Assembly (NCBI GenBank): GCA_030605085.1
Contig: JAUWBH010000005.1
Location: 1-64,000, forward strand
Origin: Promethearchaeota archaeon
GTDB taxonomy: Archaea; Asgardarchaeota; Lokiarchaeia; Sigynarchaeales; SOKP01
DNA length: 64,000 nt
Direction of reading: 5' to 3'
Shown: piece after piece, positions 8,659-18,314 of the stretch
Layout of the letters: every line of letters begins with the position of its first letter
Numbering within the stretch: position 1 is the stretch's first letter
Program-made: the position numbers and the translations under genes
The notes under the pieces: model-generated
The model's database searches: none
Seen by the model: only the letters and a program-made list of their open reading frames with translations
What the model was told of the DNA's origin: nothing

Positions 8659-9351
8659 ATGAAATTCGTTGGAGAGATAAAAGAAAGGCAAACGGAGCTA
8701 ACGCAGGAGCAGGTTGACGAGATATTAAAACTTATTATGCCTAAAATAGAAGATTGCTTAATAAAAACCGATTGGTTAAGCGATATAAATTTGGATTTAA
8801 TTACAAAGGAAGAGTTTAAGGAAAGTTATAATTATTTAAGGACTCGTTTAAAAGTGGACAATGTGTTCCGCGAAAGTTTTTTAATTGAAGTACGCTGGTT
8901 AATATATACGGTTTTTTCAACAATTTCAAACTATTATAATAAAAAAGACTTCATGAGTATTTGGGAAAATGAGGTGATTTTTGCAATAGTTTCAGGACAT
9001 TACGAAAACACGAATGAATTTGCCGATTTAGACTCAATTACTAATTATAGTCAATTATTATTAGAATTCATAAGGATAATAAAGGAAGATTTAAATCAAA
9101 TAGATGTAGATATGAATGTTTTCAAGAAAATTCAACAAGAAAGTGAAATTAACCATAAAATTTCAAAATTAATGGAACTAATCTTAAATTGTCAAGAAAA
9201 AAAAGTTAATAGTATACCTAATGAAAAAGCAGAGAAAATCAGTAAAAGATCTTGGACAAATTGGAGTTATAAAATGATTTTAGAAGAATTTAAGAGGATA
9301 TGTTACGAAATTGGAGTAGCAGATGATACGCACCAACAAAAAAGCAATTAA
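8659..9351 (+). CDS. Hypothetical protein of the coaBC-associated element
   Basis: This 230-residue protein has no motif I can name. It is mainly helical and charged, with aromatic clusters (VRWLIYTVFSTISNYYNKKDF, about residues 76-95) and a C-terminal region with RSWTNWSYKMILEEFKRICYE. It has no membrane segment and no Cys/His zinc site. It starts at an ATG 47 bases after the palindrome and ends 41 bases before the GTG start of the repeat/nuclease gene, so the pair is probably one transcript. A role in the same element (regulator or nuclease partner) is likely by position only. Confidence 0.6.
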   Translation: MKFVGEIKERQTELTQEQVDEILKLIMPKIEDCLIKTDWLSDINLDLITKEEFKESYNYLRTRLKVDNVFRESFLIEVRWLIYTVFSTISNYYNKKDFMSIWENEVIFAIVSGHYENTNEFADLDSITNYSQLLLEFIRIIKEDLNQIDVDMNVFKKIQQESEINHKISKLMELILNCQEKKVNSIPNEKAEKISKRSWTNWSYKMILEEFKRICYEIGVADDTHQQKSN

Positions 9352-9392
9352 TTGACAGCGAATATAAATATATTTTTAGCGGAATTAATGCA

Positions 9393-11213
9393 GTGAATAA
9401 AAAATTAAAACAAAAAACAAATTATACTAAATTAGTAAAGGTTTCTGGATTAAAACTTCAACATGATAAGACTAAATATGCAAATATAAAAACATTAAAA
9501 GATGCTTCTGCTAAAATATTAGAAATCAAAAAAGCTTTAGGCATAACAGAAAATAGAGCTCCAACTCGAAGTGAACTTGAGGATAATGGTTATAGTGGTT
9601 TCTTAAATGTTTTTAGGAATACCCATTTTACATACAATGATGCTGTTAGAAAGGCAGGATTATCCCTAAATTACGATCCTAAAAAGTGGGCATGGTTAGA
9701 TAAAGGGGATACGCTCCAAGTTGCTGGAAATTATTTCAAAGAGATTTATAATAACGAACTAAAAAATATTCTAAATTTAAAAGATAAGAAAGCACCAAGA
9801 ATAGACGATTTAATAAAATTTGGACCAAAAGGATTCTATTTTGCCGTTATCGATAGAGGAATTAAGTATAATGAGTTAGTAAAAGCGGCAGGCCTAATCC
9901 CAAATACCGAACCATTTAAATGGGGTAAAAATTTTAATGTTGAAAAAGCTAAAGAATACCTCCTCGATTTAATAGATTCTGGAGCCCTTGATGGTTTAGA
10001 ATTATCTGATGGTGAAGCTCCAACTGTAATAAAACTCAGAGACGACGGACATAACGATTTTGTACAGAAGTTTTTAAAAATGGGGATAAAGTACAATGAC
10101 ATATTAAGATTAGCAAATTTAAAAATTAATCACCAACCATACAAGTATATTAATTATACTATTCAAGATTTTGTTGAGTTTTTTAAAAAAATAATGAATT
10201 CCAACGAGATAAAATCTTTAAATTTGGATTTAAATGAAGCTCCTACAATAGAACAACTTAGTGAATTAGGATTTGGTTTTTTTCCTATTGCTATTAATAA
10301 AAGAAGTATAAGTTATAATGAGATAATTAGTATAGCAGGTTATGCGATAAATCATCATTATAGGAAATATATAAATTACACAGATAAAGATTTTATTGAA
10401 GAGATAAAAAACATTTTGTTAAATCCTTTAATAAGAGAAAAATTAAACCTTGTTGAAAAAGAAGCCCCTACCGTAAAACAACTTATTTATTTAGGATATA
10501 GAGATATAATTCACCAAGTAATTGATCGAAAAATTAGTTATAATTATATTGTTAAAAGTTCTGGCTTAGTACCAAATACGTTTCAGACAAGGCAAGAAAT
10601 TGGAAGGATGTTTCATTGGATTATAGAGTATTTTTTCATAGATTTCATATCCTCCCTTGGATTTATTTCATTTTTCGAAATAAGACCAAATATTATGAAT
10701 AACAGAAGCCAATGCGATATTTCTGTTGTAAGGGATTTTAATTCGTTGTTTCCGAAGTTTTTTGAAGAAAAAATTGCCAAATACATATATATGGTAAATA
10801 TAGATTTGACTATGACTTCAGATGATGCTTTCATTCGAGAGAAATGTTTTAGGGGGTATCAAGGTAAAAATAAATCACTTATAATAGTACCACTATACGC
10901 ATCTAATTCTGTGATAAAATCTCTTAGAAATAAAGCTCTTAAAGATATACCTCATGTAAAAAATGTTAAGATTTTAAGCTCTAAAGAGTTTTTAGATTTA
11001 TTCGCATTCCCCAAAAATTATAGAAAGTTATTCGACGAATTTTTAGATTTAGCAAGGAAATCGATGTATGACGAAGAAGATTACAAGGAGTTTGAACTCA
11101 AATCCTTAAAATATCAAAAAATGTTAATTGAGAAATTTTCAAATCGTCGACAAAAGGGTTTAGAAAAACATCTAAGAACAATTGGTAAAATTTCACTTTT
11201 AAAAGATCAATAA
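9393..11213 (+). CDS. Putative homing endonuclease with HNH-associated-type repeats
   Basis: The 606-residue protein starts at GTG. Residues 1-395 hold five full repeats of about 70 residues plus a partial first one. Each has an 'EAPT..qL...G' half (APTRSELEDNG, APTVIKLRDDG, APTIEQLSELG, APTVKQLIYLG) and a 'Y.e.v..aGL' half (FTYNDAVRKAGL, IKYNELVKAAGL, ISYNYIVKSSGL). This pattern matches homing-endonuclease-associated DNA-binding repeats. The C-terminal part (about 395-560) looks like a PD-(D/E)XK-type nuclease core: CDISVV, NIDLTMTSD, then REKCFRGYQ and a hydrophobic strand SLIIVPL. The nuclease fold is inferred. It is tail-to-tail with coaBC, 5 bases apart. Confidence 0.65.
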   Translation: MNKKLKQKTNYTKLVKVSGLKLQHDKTKYANIKTLKDASAKILEIKKALGITENRAPTRSELEDNGYSGFLNVFRNTHFTYNDAVRKAGLSLNYDPKKWAWLDKGDTLQVAGNYFKEIYNNELKNILNLKDKKAPRIDDLIKFGPKGFYFAVIDRGIKYNELVKAAGLIPNTEPFKWGKNFNVEKAKEYLLDLIDSGALDGLELSDGEAPTVIKLRDDGHNDFVQKFLKMGIKYNDILRLANLKINHQPYKYINYTIQDFVEFFKKIMNSNEIKSLNLDLNEAPTIEQLSELGFGFFPIAINKRSISYNEIISIAGYAINHHYRKYINYTDKDFIEEIKNILLNPLIREKLNLVEKEAPTVKQLIYLGYRDIIHQVIDRKISYNYIVKSSGLVPNTFQTRQEIGRMFHWIIEYFFIDFISSLGFISFFEIRPNIMNNRSQCDISVVRDFNSLFPKFFEEKIAKYIYMVNIDLTMTSDDAFIREKCFRGYQGKNKSLIIVPLYASNSVIKSLRNKALKDIPHVKNVKILSSKEFLDLFAFPKNYRKLFDEFLDLARKSMYDEEDYKEFELKSLKYQKMLIEKFSNRRQKGLEKHLRTIGKISLLKDQ

Positions 11214-11218
11214 TCTAT

Positions 11219-12487
11219 CTACTCAATATCTCTAATTCGATAGTTTTCAAGAGCAACATCTAATATTTTAGATGCTATGTATCTCTTAGAATGCTTTACG
11301 TGAGTGACATGCTTTTCTTTGTCTATAATATAAACTTCGTTATCTCTACTCTCAAAGCCTAATGGGCCTCCTACATCGTTAGCAACAATCATATCTGCAT
11401 TTGATTTCTTTAAACGAGCATAGGCACGGTCTATCAATTCGCTTCTTGAAACATTTGTTTCGGCTTTGAAAGCAACTATAAACACTTTATGATTTTTTTT
11501 TCTAGCTTCGTTGATTATTTTTGGCGTCAATCTCATGTGTATTTGTAATTCCTTTACATTATCAGAGGAGATTTTTCCTTCAATACATTCAGTTGGCGAG
11601 TAATCGCTTATAGCAGCTGCGCAAATAAAAAAATCGTAATCGTTGTAGCCTAATTCATATTTAACTGTTTTTACAAAATCTTCGGTAGAAACGGCATCTA
11701 TTGTATTTATATAATCAGGAACTTTAACCGTACTTTTTCCATTTATTAATAACACTTCAGCACCTCTTGCTCTTGCTTCTTTGGCGATTTCTATACCCAT
11801 TCTTCCACTTGATTTATTACTAACGAACCTAATTTGGTCCAAGAATTCTCGTGACGGTCCGGCTGTGCACAAGACTCTCATTCCTTCAAGGTCTTTTTTC
11901 GATACTAGTAAATCGATTACTCGATCAATTATATCGTCTATTTTTGCGATTTTTGCTTTTCCTTCCGAAATTCTAGGACCTAATACCTCAACACCATATT
12001 TTTTAAGTTTCTTAACATTTTCATGAAAAATTTCATGCTTCATCATGCTTTCGTGGGCTGCTGGTACTACTACAATTGGTATAGATGAACCAAAAGCAGT
12101 AGAAACTACAGTTGTCACAGGTGTATCGTCAATTCCAGCTGCTATTTTTGAGATTGTATTTGCGGTTGATGGGCACACTAAAACCAAATCCGCTCTCCCA
12201 ACTGCTCGAGGACGTTCTCCCGCCAAATATACATGTTCTACGGCTCCTGTTAGATTAGTAATAACTGGATTCCCTGTCGCCCAGTGGATTAATGTTGGTG
12301 ATACTAATTCAGTTGCAGCTTTACTCATTACTGCAATAACTTCGGCCCCTAGGCGCATCAATTCGCGAGCAATAATTGGCGCAGTAATAATAGCGACTGA
12401 ACCTGTTAAGCACATACATACGGTTTTTCCTCTTAAAATTGTTCCTTTACTCTCAAAGATATCTTTGCTGGGGTGTTTATCTGACAT
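11219..12487 (-). CDS. coaBC: CoaBC: phosphopantothenoylcysteine decarboxylase/synthase
   Basis: This bifunctional flavoprotein (422 residues, normal length) adds Cys to 4'-phosphopantothenate and decarboxylates the product in coenzyme A synthesis. The CoaC half shows the flavodoxin-like start (GSVAIITAPIIARELMR), the catalytic His in AVEHVYLAGE, and PAAHESM. The CoaB half shows TAGPSREFLDQIRFVSNKSS, then AAAISDYSP and the nucleotide-binding KKSNADMIVANDVG. The last about 70 codons are duplicated at 8384-8600 and may be foreign to the gene: the protein is complete, but its 3' end may have been supplied by the adjacent element. Confidence 0.93.
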   Translation of the reverse strand: MSDKHPSKDIFESKGTILRGKTVCMCLTGSVAIITAPIIARELMRLGAEVIAVMSKAATELVSPTLIHWATGNPVITNLTGAVEHVYLAGERPRAVGRADLVLVCPSTANTISKIAAGIDDTPVTTVVSTAFGSSIPIVVVPAAHESMMKHEIFHENVKKLKKYGVEVLGPRISEGKAKIAKIDDIIDRVIDLLVSKKDLEGMRVLCTAGPSREFLDQIRFVSNKSSGRMGIEIAKEARARGAEVLLINGKSTVKVPDYINTIDAVSTEDFVKTVKYELGYNDYDFFICAAAISDYSPTECIEGKISSDNVKELQIHMRLTPKIINEARKKNHKVFIVAFKAETNVSRSELIDRAYARLKKSNADMIVANDVGGPLGFESRDNEVYIIDKEKHVTHVKHSKRYIASKILDVALENYRIRDIE

Positions 12488-12777
12488 TTTTTTTCGATTT
12501 TTTTAAAGAGATCTTTTAATTTTATACTATGTAAGAGTTAATTCAAACGCTTTAAAAACTTTTTTTATAAAGTCTTTAAATTTTTTTAAAGGATTTAAAG
12601 TTTTTAAAGTTATTAAAGCTTTATTGACGGAATTATCTAAAAAATTAAAAAATAGGGATATGACTTAATTTAAGAGAATATTCTGATGATTATAAACTTC
12701 TTAATTTAATCTCATAAAAACTTTTAATAATTTACAATTCCTAATTTTATTATCTTTAAATTTAGAGGTCGTTTGGC

Positions 12778-13644
12778 TTGTTAATTGGTATAATATTTAA
12801 TAGGATTACATGGGAAATCAAACAATTAATAACTGAATTTGAAAAGAGGCATATTAATTATAAATTAATAAATAATCAGAAAGTCTACTTCAAGTTGTCG
12901 AATGAAAAGGATTTAAAAGATAAATACGACATTTTTTTGGAAAGATCTTTAAGTTACTTACGCGGTTTACATTCATGTGCAGTGTTAGAAACGAAAGGAT
13001 ATAAAGTAATTAATAACTTCGAATGCTTAAATTTAAGCAGGAATAAACTACTAACGACTTTAAAATTATTAGAACATAATATCCCAACACCAGATGTATG
13101 TTTAGCATTTAAGGATGATTCTTCAATCGAAGCAATAGAAAATGAGATTAAATATCCTGCGATAATTAAGCCTATAATAGGTTCATGGGGTAGATTAATA
13201 GCCAAATTGGATAATTATAATAGTGCTATATCGAATTTGGAATGTCGAGAGGCGATGGGCAATATTTTACAAAAAATATATTACATTCAAAAATATATTC
13301 CTAAAGAAATTGCAGAAGAACCTACAGATATAAGAGTATTTGTAATAGGAAATAAATGTGTTGCAGCTATGGGTCGTTTTCATCCTGACAATGATTTTAG
13401 AAGTAACATTGCGATTGGAGGTACGGCTAAGCCAATAGAGATTTCTCCAGACTTGGAAAAGTTGAGCCTTGCTGCTTCAAAAGCAGTGAGTGGCGAAATT
13501 ATTGGCGTTGATTTAATGGACGCTGATGGAAAATTGAATGTGATTGAAGTAAATGGGACCCCCCAGTTTAAAGGAGTGTCTACTGCTACAAAGATAAATG
13601 TCGCCGCAGAAATCGTCGATTATTTAATGAATAAATACAAATGA
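12778..13644 (+). CDS. lysX: LysX/ArgX-type ATP-grasp ligase (LysW carrier pathway)
   Basis: This 288-residue RimK-family ATP-grasp enzyme attaches the amino group of alpha-aminoadipate (or glutamate) to the C-terminal Glu of the carrier protein LysW. Visible features are the ATP-grasp loop region PAIIKPIIGSWGR (about residues 125-137), DIRVFVIGNKCVAAMGR, the metal-binding end GVDLMDADGKLNVIEVNGTP, and the family terminus. The start is a TTG preceded by AGAGG. lysZ and lysK follow directly. LysW itself, LysY and LysJ are not in the window. I cannot tell lysine from arginine specificity. Confidence 0.85.
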   Translation: MLIGIIFNRITWEIKQLITEFEKRHINYKLINNQKVYFKLSNEKDLKDKYDIFLERSLSYLRGLHSCAVLETKGYKVINNFECLNLSRNKLLTTLKLLEHNIPTPDVCLAFKDDSSIEAIENEIKYPAIIKPIIGSWGRLIAKLDNYNSAISNLECREAMGNILQKIYYIQKYIPKEIAEEPTDIRVFVIGNKCVAAMGRFHPDNDFRSNIAIGGTAKPIEISPDLEKLSLAASKAVSGEIIGVDLMDADGKLNVIEVNGTPQFKGVSTATKINVAAEIVDYLMNKYK

Positions 13645-13669
13645 AAAATAATAGGTTGGATCTGATAAT

Positions 13670-14497
13670 ATGATTGTTGTTTTAAAAATTGGCGGAGCGT
13701 TAATAGCTAAGAATTTCGAAAATGTAATCATAGATATCTCAAACATTTATTTGAATTATGATGATAAATATAAATTAGTAGTTGTTCATGGAGGAGGTCC
13801 GCAAATAAACGAGACACTTAAAGCTATGAATAAAGAACCAAAATATTTTAACACGCCGTCAGGTTTCACGACGAGATATACTGATCAAGAAGCAATCGAA
13901 GCTGCGATTATGACCTTAGGAGGAAAAAATAATAAACGATTAGTTGAAGCTTTACAAAAGCGAGGAGTAAACGCTTTTGGATTTACAGGAGTTGATGGCT
14001 CTGTAATTGAGGCAGATAGAAAAGAAAAGATATTAGTTCTGATAAATGGCAAAAGAATCATGAGAAGAGGAGAATATTCTGGAAAGATTACTAAAGTTTC
14101 CACTCCAATAATAGACTTTTTTTTGGAAAATAAGTATTTACCGGTTATTGGATCGTTAGCTATAAGCAATGAGGGTGATATTGTCAATGTAGATGGTGAT
14201 CGAGCTGCTAGTAATGTTGCAAGTGCTCTTAACGCAGAGATTTTAATTAGTTTAACCGATGTTGATGGAATCTATAAAGATTTAAATGATAAAAATTCAA
14301 TAATTAAATCAATTAAAAATTATCAATTAGAAGATCTTTTAAACACATTAGAGGGAGGGATGAAAAAAAAAGCCTTTGCTGCTTTAGAAGCTTTAAAAAT
14401 AGGTGTTAAAAAAGTAATAGTTTGTTCGGGTTTAACTGAAACTCCGTTATCAAATGCTTTAGAAAAAAACGCAGGTACAGTGATTACAAATGAATGA
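13670..14497 (+). CDS. lysZ: LysW-aminoadipate/glutamate kinase (LysZ/ArgB family)
   Basis: This 275-residue amino-acid kinase phosphorylates the carrier-bound side-chain carboxylate. The family motifs are clear: VLKIGGALI (Lys at the phosphate site), VVHGGGPQIN, SGFTTRYTDQEAIEAA, the ATP-binding ILISLTDVDGIYKD and a C-terminal GGMKKKAFAALEAL. It lies 25 bases after lysX and overlaps the lysK start by 8 bases, showing translational coupling. It resembles LysZ more than bacterial ArgB because of its partners; the sequence alone would also fit acetylglutamate kinase. Confidence 0.87.
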   Translation: MIVVLKIGGALIAKNFENVIIDISNIYLNYDDKYKLVVVHGGGPQINETLKAMNKEPKYFNTPSGFTTRYTDQEAIEAAIMTLGGKNNKRLVEALQKRGVNAFGFTGVDGSVIEADRKEKILVLINGKRIMRRGEYSGKITKVSTPIIDFFLENKYLPVIGSLAISNEGDIVNVDGDRAASNVASALNAEILISLTDVDGIYKDLNDKNSIIKSIKNYQLEDLLNTLEGGMKKKAFAALEALKIGVKKVIVCSGLTETPLSNALEKNAGTVITNE

Positions 14498-15641
14498 AGA
14501 AGCAGTAGACTTTTTAAAGAAATGCATTGAATTGTATAGCCCTTCTGGACAAGAAAAAGAATTCTCTAAATTTTTAGCTGATTATTTGAAAGATCACAAT
14601 TTTAAAGTTCGATTTGATAAAATTGGAAATTTGATCGGTGAAAAAGGATCTGGTAAACCAGTATTATTATTAATCTCACATATGGATACTATTCCTGGAG
14701 AATTGCCTATCATTATCAAAGATGGAAAATTACACGGGAGAGGGGCTGTCGATTGTAAATCTTCTTTGGCAGCTATGATATATTCTATTTGTAAATACGA
14801 TTTTGATCAAACTAATGGTAATAAAGTTGTTTTTGCTGGTATAGTGCGTGAAGAGGATAGTTTGATTGGAATAGAGGAATTTATTAAATCAGATATTCAA
14901 CCAGATTTCGCTATATTTGGTGAGCCAACTAAGGCAAATCAAATTTGTATTGGGTATAAAGGGAGATTGTGTATAGGATATAGAGCATTATCGCAGACTG
15001 GTCATGCTGCCAGCGCTTGGCAGTATGTGAACGCGATTGATGTATGTTTAGAGATATGGAAAATGATAAAAGGAGTTTGTTGGCAATTAACGGAGGCGTA
15101 TTGCCCTAAAAATCAAACAACCAAATATTATTATCAAGTAATACCAACTCTCACGGTCATTTCAGGTGGAGAGCTTACTAACTGTGTTCCTTCGGAATGT
15201 ATAATCCATGTAGATATTAGGTTTCCGTCAATCATTAAATCAGAGATTTTATTAAAAGAAATTAGAAAGAGTGTTTTGAGTTTTAAGGAGGTCTACCAAA
15301 ACCAGTGTAAGATCGATTTCCAAGTCCAAGAAAGTATTTCAAGCTTAATAGAGGGTTTCGAGGTAAAAGGCGACGAAATAATAATTGGAGCATTACGATG
15401 GGCGATTTTTAACACTCTTAAAGAAAAATCAAAAATAATTAAGAAAACTGGTACGACTTTTATTAACGCGATAGGGCTTCATTATAAAATCCCTTCAATA
15501 ACATATGGTCCAGGAGATCCAAAATTAGAACACACGAAAAATGAATATATAGATTTAGATGAATTTTCAAAATGTATAGATATATACCTGAAATTTTATA
15601 ATAAATTCTTTGAAATTTATCGTAAAAAATTTGTTAAATAA
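14490..15641 (+). CDS. lysK: LysK-type LysW-lysine/ornithine hydrolase (M20 family)
   Basis: This 383-residue M20 zinc peptidase releases the finished amino acid from LysW. The metal and catalytic motifs are present in order: SHMDTIPG (His ligand and Asp), GRGAVDCKSSL (bridging Asp), VREEDS (catalytic and ligand Glu pair), FGEPTKAN, and a His near the end (DPKLEHTKNEY). It overlaps lysZ by 8 bases and is the last gene of the three-gene operon. It is convergent with the 784-residue SWIM-like gene. Confidence 0.87.
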   Translation: MNEEAVDFLKKCIELYSPSGQEKEFSKFLADYLKDHNFKVRFDKIGNLIGEKGSGKPVLLLISHMDTIPGELPIIIKDGKLHGRGAVDCKSSLAAMIYSICKYDFDQTNGNKVVFAGIVREEDSLIGIEEFIKSDIQPDFAIFGEPTKANQICIGYKGRLCIGYRALSQTGHAASAWQYVNAIDVCLEIWKMIKGVCWQLTEAYCPKNQTTKYYYQVIPTLTVISGGELTNCVPSECIIHVDIRFPSIIKSEILLKEIRKSVLSFKEVYQNQCKIDFQVQESISSLIEGFEVKGDEIIIGALRWAIFNTLKEKSKIIKKTGTTFINAIGLHYKIPSITYGPGDPKLEHTKNEYIDLDEFSKCIDIYLKFYNKFFEIYRKKFVK

Positions 15642-15719
15642 ATAATAAACAAATTAACAATCTATTAAATCGGCGATCTGCACACTCATATCAGTATTTA
15701 AATGTATTTTAAATAACAC

Positions 15720-18074
15720 TTATTTTGATTTAATAATATTCGTATTGAGCTTTAATTTTGAAGCAAATTCGCTAAATTTTTTGAATTTATCTGGTTTTAA
15801 TTTTAAGTTAAGGCCTAAATTTAAAATTTTTAAAATTTTTTGCCCATAATAAGTTTTACTTATTTCTGACACATCATACAATACATCTTTTTCATCACGA
15901 TCTCTATAAATTTTAAAAGACTCAAACTCTTCTTTTCTTATCTTTAGAATTTCGTTTGAATACTTAAGGAACTGTGTATGTCGCAATTTTTTCAAATTAA
16001 ATACGATAGTGTTTCCAATATCTCGATTTTCTAAAATTTCTTTTACGATTGAATGTACTTTACTTAAAAGCGTTAATTTAAAATCTTTTAAATTGACATC
16101 TTGATTTAATAAAGTCTCTATAATTTCAGAATATGATAAATCCAATCCGGCAAGTTCGTTAGTTAAATTTAATAAGATTAGTATCTGATTTGCTCTTTTT
16201 TCGGGATCTGATTTTAATTCTTCAAAAATATGTGTTTTTTCTTTATTGATAAAATCGAAAAGAAATTCTCTGAGATCTTTAATAAATTGTTTATATCTTG
16301 GTACATATAATTTATTTGGATTATTTTTTGCGAGTTCGTAAGCTTTAAAAGGACTCATTTCTTTTTCTACTACCGCTTTTACAAGAGATAATGGATAAAA
16401 TCCTTCTATAAAGGTCATTCCTTTTGAAATGCTGTTTATGGCATCTTTAAATGAGCATTTTGTTATTACATTAACCGTTTTGATTAAATTTCCTTCTATT
16501 TTAACTGGATTTTTATTACAATAACATAAATTGAAGGGTTTTAAATCGTGAAATAAAAGATTATTATAATCTGGAATAATAATTTGAGATCCGTAGGCAT
16601 TTACTATACTTCCTTGTCTTGGTTTATTTGCTAGATCCCATTCTATTATGATTACATCGTCAATATTAGAATATTGTTGGTCTATATCGTACTTATAATT
16701 TATATTTTCGCTGAATAACGAAAACCCATCAATAGAATTAATTTCAAAATTTTCCTCATTTTCTCCCCAAAATTGCTTCTTATAATAAAAAATATCAGGA
16801 TGGTTTGTTAAATCGTCTAAAAATAATTCTTTGATGATATAATAATTTATCCCAATATCAGTTGATTTTATCACATTGTTCTCTGCACCATAAAACCCAA
16901 TATGCGAAATAATGTAAAAATAAACGGGATTTTTTAAATTATTATCGTCGTGTTTAATGAGATACATATTTCTTTTTTTTCTAAATTCTCCCTTGGTTTT
17001 ATAAATGCTGTATTTCTCCATAAGGAGCTTTAAAAAAGAGAATTTTTTCATATATACTTTTTTTTCTAATTCCTTTATTTCGTTTTTATATTTCTTATAT
17101 TCATCGTAAAATTCTTCTTTAGGAATTCCGATTACTCTAAATTGCTTTTTCATCAATTTTAATTTATCAATTATAGCGAGATTTTCGATTTCATCAAAAA
17201 AGTAATTTAAGATTTCTTTTTTTGAAGATTCTAAATACTCTAACTTAATTAAATCTTGAAATAATGGATTTATACCAGTTAACTTTTCAAAATATTTTTT
17301 AACAAAAAAAATTGAAAAATACTTTTCCTTGAGATTATCACTATATACTAATCTTTTAAATTTATCAAATTTAATGCGTGGAAATTCGATATACTCAAAA
17401 ATAATATTTAAAGATTCAATAACATTAAGAATACTAAAAAAGGAATAATCAGGAATAGAATTTAAGAAATTTTTACACCCCTTTTCAATAAAACTAGAAA
17501 ATTGTGAAAAATAGTCAGCCAAATCATTTTCACAACCTGTCTTTAGAAATTCGAAAAATTCGAGATAAAAGTTAAACTCTATAGCCCTCTTCAAATAATT
17601 TTCAATGATTTTTTCGCATTCAGATTGATTAATTATAGCTTTATTTAGGTAATTTAACCCTTCAATACAATTATTTGATGTAAAGCACGCATTTGATAAT
17701 AATAAATAATTTTTGCTTTTTTTTTTGGAACCGAAATCTTCTGAGGTTAGTTTATAGCGGTCAAAATTATTTAAAATATCTATTGCCAGATGCTTTTTAA
17801 TTAAAAGCAATGTTTTAATAAAATGGACGCAAATTTTCTTTTCTTTTTCCGAATGAATCAGAAACGATGGACAATCGTGAAAGATTTCGAATTTTTTTTT
17901 ATTAATTATAAGATGGAACTCACGATCGTTGTCTAAAATAATGGCATTAATTTTTAAAGGATGTTCTCTAAAAAAAATAACATTTATTTTATTATTTGGA
18001 AAATTTTTTGATTTTTGATATAACTTATCGCCAAATTCTTCAATTATTAACTCTGATAGAGATATATTAGCCAT
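15720..18074 (-). CDS. Large uncharacterised protein with SWIM-like zinc motif
   Basis: The 784-residue protein has an N-terminal pattern FHDCPSFLI...KKICVHFIK at about residues 65-88. This resembles a SWIM zinc finger (CxC, then CxH), with the first Cys replaced by His. The middle is a long helical region (about 100-380) rich in Phe, Lys and Leu. The rest is mixed alpha/beta with several conserved-looking blocks (IIEWDLANKPRQGSIVNAYG, FYPLSLVKAVVEKE) but no enzyme motif I recognise. No partner is nearby: lysK converges on it and the GIY-YIG gene diverges from it. Confidence 0.65.
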   Translation of the reverse strand: MANISLSELIIEEFGDKLYQKSKNFPNNKINVIFFREHPLKINAIILDNDREFHLIINKKKFEIFHDCPSFLIHSEKEKKICVHFIKTLLLIKKHLAIDILNNFDRYKLTSEDFGSKKKSKNYLLLSNACFTSNNCIEGLNYLNKAIINQSECEKIIENYLKRAIEFNFYLEFFEFLKTGCENDLADYFSQFSSFIEKGCKNFLNSIPDYSFFSILNVIESLNIIFEYIEFPRIKFDKFKRLVYSDNLKEKYFSIFFVKKYFEKLTGINPLFQDLIKLEYLESSKKEILNYFFDEIENLAIIDKLKLMKKQFRVIGIPKEEFYDEYKKYKNEIKELEKKVYMKKFSFLKLLMEKYSIYKTKGEFRKKRNMYLIKHDDNNLKNPVYFYIISHIGFYGAENNVIKSTDIGINYYIIKELFLDDLTNHPDIFYYKKQFWGENEENFEINSIDGFSLFSENINYKYDIDQQYSNIDDVIIIEWDLANKPRQGSIVNAYGSQIIIPDYNNLLFHDLKPFNLCYCNKNPVKIEGNLIKTVNVITKCSFKDAINSISKGMTFIEGFYPLSLVKAVVEKEMSPFKAYELAKNNPNKLYVPRYKQFIKDLREFLFDFINKEKTHIFEELKSDPEKRANQILILLNLTNELAGLDLSYSEIIETLLNQDVNLKDFKLTLLSKVHSIVKEILENRDIGNTIVFNLKKLRHTQFLKYSNEILKIRKEEFESFKIYRDRDEKDVLYDVSEISKTYYGQKILKILNLGLNLKLKPDKFKKFSEFASKLKLNTNIIKSK

Positions 18075-18159
18075 TATATTTCTTAAAATCTTGAATTAAA
18101 TATTTATTGCTATTTAAAAGAATAAAACTGTCTTTAATCTATTTATATTAAATAAATGA

Positions 18160-18190
18160 TGATATAAAATCTTGAAGCTAATTATATAAA
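18160..18190. repeat. Possible short copy of the VWA gene 3' end
   Basis: Within this stretch TAAAATCTTGA, then TAATTATAT, matches the end of the VWA gene (TAAAATCTTGA then TAATTATAT at about 19463-19485) with a one-base length difference between the two blocks. It lies on the 5' side of the GIY-YIG gene, where a displaced 3' end would be expected if that gene had inserted as proposed for coaBC. The match is short and AT-rich, so chance is possible. Confidence 0.25.
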
Positions 18191-18314
18191 AGGTATTTTT
18201 GAATTTTTTAAATTTTTTTTTTTGTAGAATTAAAGTTAGTAAAAAAATAAGTTATGTTTAAAAAATTTTTTAAAAAATAATAGGAGAGATTAAAGATAGA
18301 GTAGAGGAAAAAAG

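Larger units (their letters stand above)
8601..11218 (+). mobile_element. Putative homing element inserted in coaBC, with 3'-end replacement
   Basis: The block holds two plus-strand genes, one of them a nuclease-like protein with homing-endonuclease-type repeats. It is bounded on the right by the intact coaBC stop and on the left by a coaBC 3'-end remnant in the same orientation. The arrangement implies that coaBC was interrupted near its 3' end and repaired by a 3' end brought with the element; if so, the element also includes roughly 11219-11430. No terminal inverted repeats, transposase or integrase are visible. The boundaries are inferred from where similarity ends. Confidence 0.55.

Noticed and set aside
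12488..12777. AT-rich gap between coaBC and lysX examined for RNA genes or operators
   Set aside because: Only runs of TTTAAAG-type sequence were seen; nothing beyond normal promoter-like DNA.
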